A stretch of 64,000 nt of DNA from Mycobacterium mantenii (lineage in GTDB: Bacteria > Actinomycetota > Actinomycetes > Mycobacteriales > Mycobacteriaceae). The DNA lies in the NCBI RefSeq assembly GCF_010731775.1, contig NZ_AP022590.1, positions 3,038,001 to 3,102,000 of the forward strand, written 5' to 3'. Positions 8,330 to 17,560 of the stretch are shown here, one piece after another. The first letter of the stretch is position 1. The number at the start of each line of letters is the position of its first letter. The notes beneath the pieces were generated by a model. It ran no database searches. It saw only the letters and a program-made list of their open reading frames with translations, and was not told the DNA's origin. A program made the position numbers and the translations under genes.

Positions 8330-8937
8330 CGACTCAGCCGACCCAGGTGACGGACACCCGCGAGCTCATCGTGGAGTCGGCATTCGCGTGCTTCGGCAAG
8401 CAGGGGCTGCAGAAGGCGACGATCGTCGACATCGCCAGGCGGGCCGGCGTATCGCGCAGCACCATCTACGAATACTTTTCCGACAAGGCCGAAATCGTCG
8501 AGGCGTGTGCCGAACACGCATCCGAGCGGTTCTACCGCGAGATGACCAAGGCGATGGACCGCGGCAGCACGCTGGAGGACAAGCTGTGTTCGGCAGCGGT
8601 CTTCGTGACCCAGGCGCGGCGGGTCATCGCGGCCGAGAAGTACTTCGACGAGGATGCGATCAGCCTGCTGCTGACCAAGGACGCCGCCGTGCTGCTGCGC
8701 GAATGCGTCGAGTTCTTCGCCCCCTACCTGTCGGCCGCCAGGCGCACCGGCGAGGTCCGCAAGGACCTCGACATCGAGTCCGCCGGTGAATGGTTCGCCC
8801 GCATCCTGTTCTCACTCTTCAGCACGCCGTCCTCGACGCTGAACATGGACGATCCCGACGTGGCGGCGGAATTCGTTCGCGCCCACGTGGTGCGCGGCTT
8901 CGCCAGTGACCGCCCCCGCCCGCGGCGCGCTCAATAA
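8326..8937 (+). CDS. TetR-family regulator of the catabolic operon
   Basis: 203 residues. The N-terminal helix-turn-helix is plain (ATIVDIARRAGVSRSTIYEY, about residues 27-46), followed by a ligand-binding helical domain that matches no family I can name. The GTG overlaps the alcohol dehydrogenase stop by 4 bp, so the regulator is made from the operon it probably controls. Its likely site is the palindrome at 1117-1137. A terminator-like hairpin follows directly. Confidence 0.9.
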   Translation: MTTQPTQVTDTRELIVESAFACFGKQGLQKATIVDIARRAGVSRSTIYEYFSDKAEIVEACAEHASERFYREMTKAMDRGSTLEDKLCSAAVFVTQARRVIAAEKYFDEDAISLLLTKDAAVLLRECVEFFAPYLSAARRTGEVRKDLDIESAGEWFARILFSLFSTPSSTLNMDDPDVAAEFVRAHVVRGFASDRPRPRRAQ

Positions 8938-8939
8938 AC

Positions 8940-9002
8940 CGTTGAGTGTGAATCCTGGGCGGCGATTATCGGCGTGTCGCCGCCCAGGATTCACACTCAA
9001 CG
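8940..9002. terminator. perfect 26-bp-stem hairpin between convergent genes
   Basis: Positions 8940-8965 are the exact reverse complement of 8977-9002, with an 11-nt loop. It lies 3 nt after the TetR stop, and its right arm contains the PruB stop (8997-8999), so it is symmetrical for both converging transcripts. There is no run of T on either side, as is usual for mycobacterial terminators. A stem this long without a mismatch is unusual. Confidence 0.7.
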
Positions 9003-9962
9003 CCCGCGCCGCGCCAGCGCCCGCAGGAAGAACGCCAGGTTGGCCGGCCGTTCGGCGAGCCGCCGCATGAAGTAGCCGTACCATCGGGTGCCGAACGGCA
9101 CGTAGACCCGCAGCTGGTTGCCCGCCGCGACGAGGCGTCGCTGCTCATCATCGCGAATGCCGTAGAGCATCTGGTGCTCGAATTGGCCGGTGCTGCGCCC
9201 CGATTCGCGCACCATCTCCGGCACCGCGCCGATGATCTCCGGGTCGTGGGAGGCCACCATCGGGTAGCCGGATCCGGCCATCAGCACCCACAGGCAATCC
9301 AGGTAGGCGTCGGTGACCTCGGCGGGATCGCGGTAGGCCAGCGAGGCGGGTTCGTCATAGGCGCCCTTGCACAGCCGGACCCGGGCGCCGGAGGCGGCGA
9401 ATTCCTCGCAGTCCTCCAGCGTGCGCCGCAGATAGGCCTGCAAAACCAGTCCGAGCCAGGGAAATTCGGTCCGCAGGTCGCGCACGGTGCGCAGCGTCGA
9501 ATCGGTGGTGGTGTGGTTCTCGGCGTCCACGGTCACCCACACGCCCGCGCATTGGGCGGCATCGCAAATCGACCATGCGTTCTCCCGCGCGATCTTGTGC
9601 CCGTCGCGCTCCAGCGACTGTCCCAGCGCCGACAGTTTGACCGAGACTTCCAGCGGTTGAACCAGGTCACCGGCCGCGCCCAGCCCACCCAGGCGCCCGA
9701 TCAGATCCAGGTAGGTCCGCACCCCCGCGTCGGCGTCGTCGGCGCTGCCGACATCCTCGCCCAGATAGTCGACGCTGACGAAGCGGCCCGAATCACGCAG
9801 ACCGACAACGCTGTTGTGCACCGAGTCGATCGTGTCCCCGGGGACGAACCGGTGCACCACCTTGCGGGTGACCGACAGCCGCTCGGCGGTGCGGCGCAAC
9901 CCGTCACGGCGGCTCGCCGCCAGGATCGCCGGGCGCAAAGTGGTGGCGAACACTCCGGCCAT
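8997..9962 (-). CDS. pruB: proline dehydrogenase PruB
   Basis: Monofunctional FAD-dependent proline dehydrogenase of 321 residues, oxidising L-proline to pyrroline-5-carboxylate. The TIM-barrel core motifs are clear: VSVKLSALGQSLE, VTVDAENHTTTDST, GARVRLCKGAYDEP and the C-terminal YVPFGTRWYGYFMRRLAERP. The ATG (9962) overlaps the PruA stop (TGATG), so the two enzymes are translationally coupled and the product passes directly to the next step. This corresponds to Rv1188 in M. tuberculosis. Confidence 0.95.
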   Translation of the reverse strand: MAGVFATTLRPAILAASRRDGLRRTAERLSVTRKVVHRFVPGDTIDSVHNSVVGLRDSGRFVSVDYLGEDVGSADDADAGVRTYLDLIGRLGGLGAAGDLVQPLEVSVKLSALGQSLERDGHKIARENAWSICDAAQCAGVWVTVDAENHTTTDSTLRTVRDLRTEFPWLGLVLQAYLRRTLEDCEEFAASGARVRLCKGAYDEPASLAYRDPAEVTDAYLDCLWVLMAGSGYPMVASHDPEIIGAVPEMVRESGRSTGQFEHQMLYGIRDDEQRRLVAAGNQLRVYVPFGTRWYGYFMRRLAERPANLAFFLRALARRGR

Positions 9963-11593
9963 CAGTCGGCGCCCATATGCGGATAGGTGTGGTCGGTCGC
10001 CGGGATGAAGGTCTCCTTGATGGTGCGAGCCGACGTCCAGCGCAACATGTTCAGCATCGATCCGGCCTTGTCGTTGGTGCCCGAGCCACGGGAACCGCCG
10101 AACGGCTGGCGCCCGACGACCGCGCCGGTCGGCTTGTCGTTGATGTAGAAGTTGCCGGCCGCAAACCGCAGCCGGCCTTGGGCGGTCAGCACGGCATCGC
10201 GGTCGTCGGCGATGACCGCGCCGGTCAGCGCGTACCGAGACCCGGTGTCGACGACGTCGAGGACCCGCTCGTAGTCGGCGTCGGGGTATACGTGCACCGA
10301 CAGCAGCGGGCCGAAGTATTCCGTCGCGAACGACTCGTCGGTCGGATCGTCGGACAGCAGCACCGTGGGGCGCACGAAATACCCTTCGCTGTCGTCGTAT
10401 TCGCCGCCGACCGCGATCGTGACGTGCGCCGCGCCCTTTGCCCGCTCGATGGCGTCGACGTTCTTGGTGAAGGCCCGCCGGTCGATCAGCGCTCCCCCGT
10501 AATTTGTCAGGTCGGTGACATCGCCGTACCGCAGCGCGGCGGTCTTGCCCAGGAAATCGTCGCCCATGCGGCGCCACACCGACTGTGCGATGAAGGCCCG
10601 CGACGCCGCCGAGCATTTCTGGCCCTGGTAGTCGAACGCGCCGCGGATCAGCGCCGTGCACAATACATCCGGGCGCGCCGAGGAATGCGCGACGACGAAG
10701 TCTTTACCACCGGTCTCTCCGACGAGGCGGGGATAGCTTTGGTAGCGGCTGATATTGGCGCCCACCTGCTGCCACAGGTGCTGGAAGGTAGCCGTCGACC
10801 CGGTGAAGTGGATGCCGGCCAGGCGCGGATCGGCCAGTGCCACGTCGGAAACGGCAAAGCCGTCGCCGGTCACCAGGTTGATCACCCCGGGCGGCAGCCC
10901 CGCCGCCTCGAGCAATTGCATGGTCAGATACGCCGACAACGTCTGGGTGACCGACGGCTTCCACAGCACGGTGTTGCCCATCAGCGCCGGCGCGGTCGGC
11001 AGATTGCCGGCGATGGAGGTGAAGTTGAACGGCGTGATCGCGTACACGAAGCCGTCCAGCGGGCGGTATTCGCTGCGATTCCACTCGCCGGGCCCGCTGA
11101 TCGGCTGCTGCGCCAGGATCTGTCGCGCGAACGCCACGTTGAATCGCCAGAAGTCGATCTGTTCGCACGGCGAGTCGATCTCGGCCTGGTAGGCCGACTT
11201 GGATTGACCGAGCATCGTCGCGGCGGCGATTCTCTCCCGCCACGGCCCGGCCAGCAGGTCGGCGGCGCGCAGGAACACCGCCGCCCGCTCATCGAACGGC
11301 ATTGCCGCCCAAGCGCTTTTCGCGGCCATCGCGGCGTCGATCGCGGCCGTCGCGTCGGTGTGACCGGCGTTGGTCAGGGTGCCCAGCTTCGCGGTGTGCC
11401 GGTGCGGCTGGACGACGTCGACACGCTCGCCGTCGCCCATCCGGTGCGCACCGCCGATGACATGCGGGAGGTCGATCGGATGCGCGGCCAGCGCGGCCAG
11501 CTCGGCGACGAGACGGGCGCGTTCCGGGGAGTGCGGTGCATAGTCGTGGACCGGCTCGTTGGCCGGCATCGGGACCTGAGTTATCGCGTCCAT
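9962..11593 (-). CDS. pruA: 1-pyrroline-5-carboxylate dehydrogenase PruA
   Basis: 543 residues, the usual length of the RocA/PruA aldehyde dehydrogenases that convert pyrroline-5-carboxylate (as glutamate semialdehyde) to glutamate with NAD. The general base lies in VGETGGKDFVVAHSSA and the nucleophile in FDYQGQKCSAASRAF. It is the first gene of the pruA-pruB pair and divergent from pruC, with 83 bp between the starts that must hold both promoters. Confidence 0.96.
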   Translation of the reverse strand: MDAITQVPMPANEPVHDYAPHSPERARLVAELAALAAHPIDLPHVIGGAHRMGDGERVDVVQPHRHTAKLGTLTNAGHTDATAAIDAAMAAKSAWAAMPFDERAAVFLRAADLLAGPWRERIAAATMLGQSKSAYQAEIDSPCEQIDFWRFNVAFARQILAQQPISGPGEWNRSEYRPLDGFVYAITPFNFTSIAGNLPTAPALMGNTVLWKPSVTQTLSAYLTMQLLEAAGLPPGVINLVTGDGFAVSDVALADPRLAGIHFTGSTATFQHLWQQVGANISRYQSYPRLVGETGGKDFVVAHSSARPDVLCTALIRGAFDYQGQKCSAASRAFIAQSVWRRMGDDFLGKTAALRYGDVTDLTNYGGALIDRRAFTKNVDAIERAKGAAHVTIAVGGEYDDSEGYFVRPTVLLSDDPTDESFATEYFGPLLSVHVYPDADYERVLDVVDTGSRYALTGAVIADDRDAVLTAQGRLRFAAGNFYINDKPTGAVVGRQPFGGSRGSGTNDKAGSMLNMLRWTSARTIKETFIPATDHTYPHMGAD

Positions 11594-11662
11594 GCTGCAA
11601 GGATCCTCGCGCCGGACCCGCAGAGAATTAGCCGATCAGACAAGGGGGTGCGGTATTAGTAG

Positions 11663-11668
11663 TAAAAT
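11663..11668 (+). promoter_or_regulatory. -10 element of pruC
   Basis: TAAAAT ends 8 nt before the pruC ATG (11677). No ribosome-binding site is visible between them, so the transcript is probably leaderless or nearly so. An overlapping TATTAG sits just upstream at 11654-11659. Confidence 0.4.
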
Positions 11669-11676
11669 CGGACAAC

Positions 11677-13272
11677 ATGGCCGGGGTCGGGCTGGGGCAG
11701 CTGCTGCTCGCGCTGGACGCGACGCTGGTGAGCCTGGTCGACGCGCCCCGGGGCCTGGACCTGTCGGTGGGGTCGGCGGCCCTGATCGACTCCGACGACG
11801 TGCGGCTCGGGATGGCGGCCGCGGCGGGCAACGCCGACGTCTTTTTCCTGCTGGGGATCGCCGACGACGAGGCGTTGCGGTGGATGGACAAGCAGGCGCG
11901 CGAACGTGTGCCGGTGGCCGTCTTTGTCAAAGAACCGTCGAATGCCTTGGTGGCCAGAGCCGTTGCGGGCGGATCGGCGGTGGTGGCCGTCGATCCCCGG
12001 GCCCGCTGGGAGCGGCTTTATCAACTGGTAAACCACGTTCTGGAGCATCACGGGGACCGCGCGGACGCAACCGACGACTCGGGCACCGACCTGTTCGGCT
12101 TGGCGCAGTCGCTCGCCGACCGAATCCACGGCATGGTCAGCATCGAAAACGCGCAATCGCACGTCCTGGCCTATTCGGCCTCTAACGACGAAGCCGACGA
12201 ACTGCGCCGCCTTTCCATCCTGGGCAGGGCGGGACCGCCCGAGCATCTCGAGTGGATCGGCCAGTGGGGCATCTTCGATGCGCTGCGCTCGGGCACCGAG
12301 GTGGTCCGCGTCGCCGAGCGACCCGAGTTGGGGCTGCGTCCGCGACTGGCCGTCGGCGTCTACCGGCCCGCGCCCGATGCGCGGCGACCGCCGGTGTTCG
12401 CCGGAACCATCTGGGTGCAGCAAGGCTCGCAACCGCTGGCCGACGACGCCGAGGAGATGTTGCGCGGCGCCGCCGTGCTCGCCGCCCGCATCATGTCGCG
12501 CTTGGCGGCCCGGCCATCCACCCACGCGCGGCGGGTGCAGCAACTTCTCGGCCTCGGTGACGCGGAAGCCGTTGCGCACGTCGACGTGGCCGCAGTCGCC
12601 CGCGAACTCGGTCTCGCCGCCGACGGCGACGCGGCCCTGATCGGTTGGGACGCGGCGGAGAGTTCACCCCGTCACGCCCGGCTCGCCGACGTTATTGCTC
12701 TGAGCGCCAGCGCCTTTCGTCACGATGCCCAGGTCGCCTCGGCCGGCTCGCGAACGTACGTGCTGCTTCCCCAGACCCACAATCGGTCGGTCACCTCGTG
12801 GGTGCGCGGCACCATCGGCGCCATGCGCGCCGAACTCGGGGTGCAGCTGCGGGCGGCTATCGCCGCGCCGGTCGCGGGCCTTGCCGCGGTGGCCGCCGCG
12901 CGCATCGAGGTGGACCGCGTACTGGACAGCGCTGAGCGGCACCCGATTTCGTTCGGGCAGGTGACGTCGCTGGCGGAAGCCCGTACCGCCGTCCTGCTCG
13001 ACGAAATCGTGACCCTGGTCGGGGGCGACGAGCGCTTGATCGATCCGCGGATCGTGGGGCTGCGCAACGACGATCCGGTGCTGGCCGAGACGTTGCGGAC
13101 CTATCTGGATGCCTTCGGCGACATCGCCGCTGCCGCCCGATCGCTGCGCGTGCATCCGAATACGGTTCGCTACCGGGTGCGCCGGATCGAGAAATTGTTG
13201 TCGACGTCGCTGGCCGATCCCGAGGTGCGGCTGCTGTTTTCGCTGGGATTGCGGGTACTGGAAAGTCGTTGA
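11677..13272 (+). CDS. pruC: PucR-family proline utilisation regulator PruC
   Basis: 531 residues. An N-terminal PucR-like domain is followed by a GGDEF-like middle part and a C-terminal helix-turn-helix (FGDIAAAARSLRVHPNTVRY, about residues 483-502). It is divergent from pruAB, the arrangement of Rv1186c (PruC), which activates pruAB in response to proline in M. tuberculosis. Function is by synteny and architecture. Confidence 0.88.
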   Translation: MAGVGLGQLLLALDATLVSLVDAPRGLDLSVGSAALIDSDDVRLGMAAAAGNADVFFLLGIADDEALRWMDKQARERVPVAVFVKEPSNALVARAVAGGSAVVAVDPRARWERLYQLVNHVLEHHGDRADATDDSGTDLFGLAQSLADRIHGMVSIENAQSHVLAYSASNDEADELRRLSILGRAGPPEHLEWIGQWGIFDALRSGTEVVRVAERPELGLRPRLAVGVYRPAPDARRPPVFAGTIWVQQGSQPLADDAEEMLRGAAVLAARIMSRLAARPSTHARRVQQLLGLGDAEAVAHVDVAAVARELGLAADGDAALIGWDAAESSPRHARLADVIALSASAFRHDAQVASAGSRTYVLLPQTHNRSVTSWVRGTIGAMRAELGVQLRAAIAAPVAGLAAVAAARIEVDRVLDSAERHPISFGQVTSLAEARTAVLLDEIVTLVGGDERLIDPRIVGLRNDDPVLAETLRTYLDAFGDIAAAARSLRVHPNTVRYRVRRIEKLLSTSLADPEVRLLFSLGLRVLESR

Positions 13273-13338
13273 CGCGCTCCCGTCCGCCGGCTTGGCGGTC
13301 GCCATGCGCGAAACTCCAGAAGCGGTACCCTAACCCGC

Positions 13339-15087
13339 ATGCGCAGTTCGTCCGTCGTGTCCTTGCTGCGGGAACGCGCAGGTCTGCAGCCTGACGACGT
13401 GGCGTTCCGGTATACCGATTACGAGCAGGACTGGGCGGGCGTCACCGAGACGCTGACGTGGGCACAGCTGTATCAGCGAAGCCTGAACGTTGCGCACGAG
13501 GTCAGGCGGCACGGCACCACCGGGGACCGGGCCGTGATCTTTGCCCCCCAGGGTCTCGCGTACATCGTGGCGTTCCTGGGCGCGATACAGGCCGGGCTGA
13601 TCGCGGTCCCGCTCTCGGTCCCGCAGCCGGGCGCGCACGATGAGCGGGTGGCCGCCGTCCTGGCGGACACCACAGCCGCCGTCGTTCTCACCACGTCGGC
13701 GTCGGCCGCGACCGTCAACGCCTACCTGCACCGCCCGGACTCGGGCACCGAAGGCCCCGGCCCCACCGTCATCGCCGTCGACGCGCTGGACCTGGACCGA
13801 CCGAATTCGTCGAGCATCCGGATCAGCGGAGCTCCGGACATCGCATACCTGCAGTACACGTCGGGCTCTACGCGTCTTCCGGCCGGGGTGATGGTCTCGC
13901 ACCGCAACCTTGCGGTGAACTTCCAGCAACTGATGGCCGCGTACTTTCCCGACTTCAACGGGGTGGCCCCGCGCGACACCGTCTGCGTGTCGTGGCTGCC
14001 TTTCTATCACGACATGGGTTTGGTTCAGGGCGTCATCGCACCGATCCTCGGCGGCTACCGCGGCGATCTGACGAGCCCGGTCGCGTTCCTGCAACGCCCG
14101 GCACGCTGGATCCACGCGATGTCCCAACCCAATCCGGTCTTCTCCGCCGCGCCGAACTTCGCCTTCGAACTCGCGGTCCGCAAGACATCGGAGGACGACC
14201 TGACCGGAGTCGACCTGGGCAACATCATCAGCATCGTCAGCGGTGCCGAACGGATCCATCCCGCCACGCTCGACCGGTTCTGCAAACGGTTCGCCCCGTA
14301 CAACTTTCGCGAAGACATGATGCAGCCCTCCTACGGTCTGGCCGAAGCGACGGTCTATGTCGCCAGCCGCGCCAGGGCCGGCGCCCCGGTGGTCGTCCAC
14401 TTCGAACCGGAAAAACTGTCGGAGGGCAGCGCGCAGCGATGCTCGGCGGAGACCGGTACGCCGCTGCTGAGCTACGGCACGCCGACGTCGCCGACGGTGC
14501 AAATCGTTGACCCCGGTACCAGCGCACCGTGCCCGGCCGGAACGGTCGGCGAAATCTGGGTCAACGGCGAGAACGTCGCCGACGGTTACTGGCAGAAGCC
14601 CGAGGAGACCCAGCGCACCTTCGGCGGCATTCTGGCCGACCCGTCACCCGGCGACCCCGAGGACCCCTGGCTGCGCACCGGCGACCTCGGCTTCATCTCC
14701 GAGGACGAGATGTTCATCGTGGGCCGGATGAAAGATCTGCTGATCGTCTACGGCCGCAACCACTATCCCGAGGACATCGAGTCGACGGTGCAGCGGATCA
14801 CCGGCGGCCGGGTCGCGGCGATCTCGGTTGCGGTGGACGAGATCGAAAAGCTGGTGACCATCATCGAACTCAAGAAGCGCGGCGATTCCGACGAGGACGC
14901 GCTGCGCATGCTCGACATCGTCAAGAACGATGTCACCGCGGCGATATCGAACTCGCACGGGCTCAACGTCGCCGACCTGGTCCTGGTGTTACCGGGATCG
15001 ATTCCCACCACGACGAGCGGCAAGATCCGGCGGGCGGCATGCGTGGAACAGTACCGCCGCCAAGGGTTCGTCCGGTTGGACGGCTGA
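13339..15087 (+). CDS. fatty-acyl-AMP ligase (FAAL, FadD21/FadD23-like)
   Basis: 582 residues, an adenylate-forming enzyme. Motifs include [20 protein letters not shown], the A5 motif [22 protein letters not shown] and the C-terminal [15 protein letters not shown]. Length and the mycobacterial FAAL-type sequence indicate that it activates a fatty acid as acyl-AMP and loads it onto a polyketide synthase carrier rather than onto CoA. It converges on the PKS-cysC-sat operon, whose Mas-type PKS has no loading module of its own, so it is the likely starter-unit ligase. fadD21 (Rv1185c) sits next to pruC in M. tuberculosis. Confidence 0.9.
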   Translation: MRSSSVVSLLRERAGLQPDDVAFRYTDYEQDWAGVTETLTWAQLYQRSLNVAHEVRRHGTTGDRAVIFAPQGLAYIVAFLGAIQAGLIAVPLSVPQPGAHDERVAAVLADTTAAVVLTTSASAATVNAYLHRPDSGTEGPGPTVIAVDALDLDRPNSSSIRISGAPDIAYLQYTSGSTRLPAGVMVSHRNLAVNFQQLMAAYFPDFNGVAPRDTVCVSWLPFYHDMGLVQGVIAPILGGYRGDLTSPVAFLQRPARWIHAMSQPNPVFSAAPNFAFELAVRKTSEDDLTGVDLGNIISIVSGAERIHPATLDRFCKRFAPYNFREDMMQPSYGLAEATVYVASRARAGAPVVVHFEPEKLSEGSAQRCSAETGTPLLSYGTPTSPTVQIVDPGTSAPCPAGTVGEIWVNGENVADGYWQKPEETQRTFGGILADPSPGDPEDPWLRTGDLGFISEDEMFIVGRMKDLLIVYGRNHYPEDIESTVQRITGGRVAAISVAVDEIEKLVTIIELKKRGDSDEDALRMLDIVKNDVTAAISNSHGLNVADLVLVLPGSIPTTTSGKIRRAACVEQYRRQGFVRLDG

Positions 15088-15125
15088 GCTTTCCTGCGCG
15101 GCCGCAACCCGGGGGACGGCGTACC

Positions 15126-15455
15126 CTATTGGCTGTTCGCCGTCTGGGCTTCCTCGAGAAAGTGCCCCACCACGTCGGGGCCGGTGGAGTGCATCTTGAT
15201 GGACAGCTCGAGCAGCCTGTCCTTGGTCTGCTTCGGGAGCAGCTCGATCGAGCGAGTGGTGGCCGAGTCGTACTTCGCCCCGGGAAAGCGCTGCAGGAGA
15301 ACGTCTTTCTGCTCTTCCGTGGTGTAAATCTCGAGTAGCTTCATGCCTGCGAACGCCTCGATCGCCTTGTCCGCCATTCCGGCGTTCGCCAGCGCTTCCA
15401 ACCGTTCCTCGTTGATCCAGACGTTGACCTTGATCTTCTTCTCGCCGCTGGTCAT
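15126..15455 (-). CDS. small protein of unknown function, coupled to sat
   Basis: 109 residues, hydrophilic, mixed alpha/beta by eye, with no signal peptide or membrane segment. It starts KKIKVNVWINEERLEALANA and ends with acidic and amphipathic helices; two Lys/Glu-rich stretches are notable. Its ATG overlaps the sat stop (TGATG), so it is made with ATP sulfurylase and APS kinase and could be an accessory subunit. I do not recognise the family. Confidence 0.75.
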   Translation of the reverse strand: MTSGEKKIKVNVWINEERLEALANAGMADKAIEAFAGMKLLEIYTTEEQKDVLLQRFPGAKYDSATTRSIELLPKQTKDRLLELSIKMHSTGPDVVGHFLEEAQTANSQ

Positions 15456-16711
15456 CAGTTCTCCAATTGGTTCAGCGTAAAGACCGGCAACCGGTCCTTC
15501 AGGTACTCCTCGGTGACGAAGGGCGAACCCTGGCCGTACTTGGCGGCGCTGTCCATCACGACTTCGAACACCTCGTGCCGCATCACCTTTTGGGTCGGCT
15601 TGACCTCGTCGGTCAGGATGCTCCGAATCAGGCTGCCGCTGAAGCTTTGTGCTTGATCGTCGTGGCCGCACAGGGCCGAGTTGGTGACCTCCTGGCACAC
15701 CGGGCAGTACCAGTTCTCGCGCAGGAAAACCGGTTTGATCCCGAGCTCGCTGCGGTATTGCTTGAGGATGTTCTGGGAATCGTAGGGGTGGTAAAAGTCG
15801 CCTACGCCGGCATGGTCCCGTCCGAACATGTGATGCGTGCAGCCGAGGTTCGTCCGCAGGATGGCGTGGAAGATGGCCTCCCGGGGCCCGGCATAGCGCA
15901 TGTCCCACAGTGTGAACGACACCAGGTGGATGTCCTCGCGGAAATACCCACTGGTCCTCAATTCGTTCTGCGCCAACAGGATTGCCTCGTCGATGTAGTC
16001 CCCGACGCGCTTCTGGCCGATGATGGCATTGACCAGAATGCCGGTGTGCAGGTTGTCGACGGGCTGGTCCTCGTTCGCCGCCAGCCAGGCCTGCTTCATC
16101 AGGGCCTCGTGACCGGTGTGCGGGACGTTGCGGGTCTGATGGGCGACGGCGCGCTTCCACTCTTTTTTCGCTAGCGCGTCCTTGTGCTGCTTCGGAGTCA
16201 GCCAGAAGCTTTTGAAGGGTTCGTTGAACACCGGCTCGTTGATGAGCGTGATGTCGCCGCCGATGAAACGATCCGCGTACGCCAGCGTCTTCTTGACGCC
16301 CGGGTGCCGGGGATCAGTTGTGCCATAGGTCTTTCCAGCCATATGCTGCAAGTCGTACTCGTAGATCTCGGAAACCTCGAACAACGCCATCGGGGCGTCG
16401 AGATACTCGAGAACGACGCTGTGGCCCTCCTGCACCCCGAACTTCTCGACGTCCGCCGCGGACAGATCGAAGACGATCGGAATGCTCCACAGCGTGCCGT
16501 CGGGCAACTGGAATTTGTCCAGCGTGCCATCCACTTCGCGCCGGCCCATGAACCCCGTCAGCGGGGTGAAGAAGCCGTAGGAGAGGCTGATCACCTCGTG
16601 CGCGGCGGCTTTCGAGATCGGGATGCGCGGCAGTCCCTCGATCTGACTCGCCGCATTTTCCGTGGACACTCGTTCCGCGATCGGTTTCCCGTTATGACCT
16701 TGGTAGCTCAT
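15455..16711 (-). CDS. sat: sulfate adenylyltransferase (ATP sulfurylase), single-chain Sat type
   Basis: 418 residues. It is the homomeric Sat type, not the CysD/CysN pair that mycobacteria normally use. The nucleotide-binding signature appears as HQTRNVPHTGHEAL, with MFGRDHAGVGDFYHP and a zinc-type segment CPVCQEVTNSALCGHDDQ near the C-terminus. It makes adenosine 5'-phosphosulfate (APS) from ATP and sulfate. The ATG overlaps the cysC stop by 4 bp, so the two activation steps are co-translated. By eye the gene is less GC-rich than its neighbours, which fits acquisition from another lineage. Confidence 0.93.
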   Translation of the reverse strand: MSYQGHNGKPIAERVSTENAASQIEGLPRIPISKAAAHEVISLSYGFFTPLTGFMGRREVDGTLDKFQLPDGTLWSIPIVFDLSAADVEKFGVQEGHSVVLEYLDAPMALFEVSEIYEYDLQHMAGKTYGTTDPRHPGVKKTLAYADRFIGGDITLINEPVFNEPFKSFWLTPKQHKDALAKKEWKRAVAHQTRNVPHTGHEALMKQAWLAANEDQPVDNLHTGILVNAIIGQKRVGDYIDEAILLAQNELRTSGYFREDIHLVSFTLWDMRYAGPREAIFHAILRTNLGCTHHMFGRDHAGVGDFYHPYDSQNILKQYRSELGIKPVFLRENWYCPVCQEVTNSALCGHDDQAQSFSGSLIRSILTDEVKPTQKVMRHEVFEVVMDSAAKYGQGSPFVTEEYLKDRLPVFTLNQLEN

Positions 16712-17376
16712 GAAAGTGACCTCGTTTCGCGTGAGATGACACCCACCCGCTCGAGATGGGTGATCACCTCCTCGGCCAGCGTGTCCGCGTCCTTATTGCC
16801 GCCTTCGAGCCGCAGCTCGGGCCGCGCCGGGGCCTCGTAGGGGTCGTCGATTCCGGTGAATCCCTTGATCTCGCCGGCCCGGGCTTTCTTGTAGAGCCCT
16901 TTGGGATCACGCTGCTCGCAAATCTCAATTGGGGTGTCGATGAAGATCTCTTGGAAATCGCCGTCATGCAGGGTGGCCCGAATGGCGTCACGATCGCGAA
17001 CGTACGGGCTGATGAACGCTGTCAGCGCGATGACACCGGACTCGCAGAACAGCTTCGCGACCGCGCCGATGCGGCGGATGTTCTCCTCACGATCCTGGGC
17101 GGAAAACCCCAGCCCGAACCGTTTGGCGAACTCGGTTCCGTGCCGCTCTTCGAGCAGTTCCGGGCCGGCGTTGAGCCCATAGCGGACGTTGTCCCCGTCC
17201 AGCAGGAAGCTGCGGATGCCCCGCTCGTAGAGCTTTTGCTCGACGGCGTTGGCCACCGTGCTCTTGCCGCTGCCGCTCAGGCCGGTGAACCAGATGACGC
17301 AGCCTTTGTGACCATTGAGTTCTTCACGTGCCACGCGAGAAATCTGATGGTCGTGCCAGGTGATGTTGTTCGCCAA
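16708..17376 (-). CDS. cysC: adenylyl-sulfate (APS) kinase
   Basis: About 222 residues from a TTG at 17376, chosen because AGGAG lies 6 nt upstream; an in-frame ATG at 17430 adds an Ala/Cys-rich tail unlike the family. The P-loop is WFTGLSGSGKSTVANA; FISPYVRDRDAIR and FTGIDDPYEAP are also typical. It phosphorylates APS to PAPS, the donor for sulfotransferases. It is stand-alone here, whereas the usual mycobacterial kinase is fused in CysNC. It lies 184 bp downstream of the PKS on the same strand, with an AT-rich stretch between (about 17440-17520) that may be a separate promoter. Confidence 0.93.
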   Translation of the reverse strand: MANNITWHDHQISRVAREELNGHKGCVIWFTGLSGSGKSTVANAVEQKLYERGIRSFLLDGDNVRYGLNAGPELLEERHGTEFAKRFGLGFSAQDREENIRRIGAVAKLFCESGVIALTAFISPYVRDRDAIRATLHDGDFQEIFIDTPIEICEQRDPKGLYKKARAGEIKGFTGIDDPYEAPARPELRLEGGNKDADTLAEEVITHLERVGVISRETRSLS

Positions 17377-17560
17377 TTCCAGCTCCTGTTCACACCGTTC
17401 AGCCGCGCATGAGCGCGCCGACCTGGCCACATACCTTCACCATATTGTTTATCAATCAATCCGGATCAGAACCAGTCCACAAGTAAAGATGGTCAACTTA
17501 CGGGAGTTTTTGTTCGACAGCGGCCCTGTCGCATCCGGCCACTTGAACGGCGCGTGCGGG

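Noticed and set aside
15115..15144. GACGGCG / CGCCGTC inverted repeat between FAAL and the small ORF
   Set aside because: Only 7-bp arms with a 16-nt loop in GC-rich DNA; listed here rather than as a terminator.
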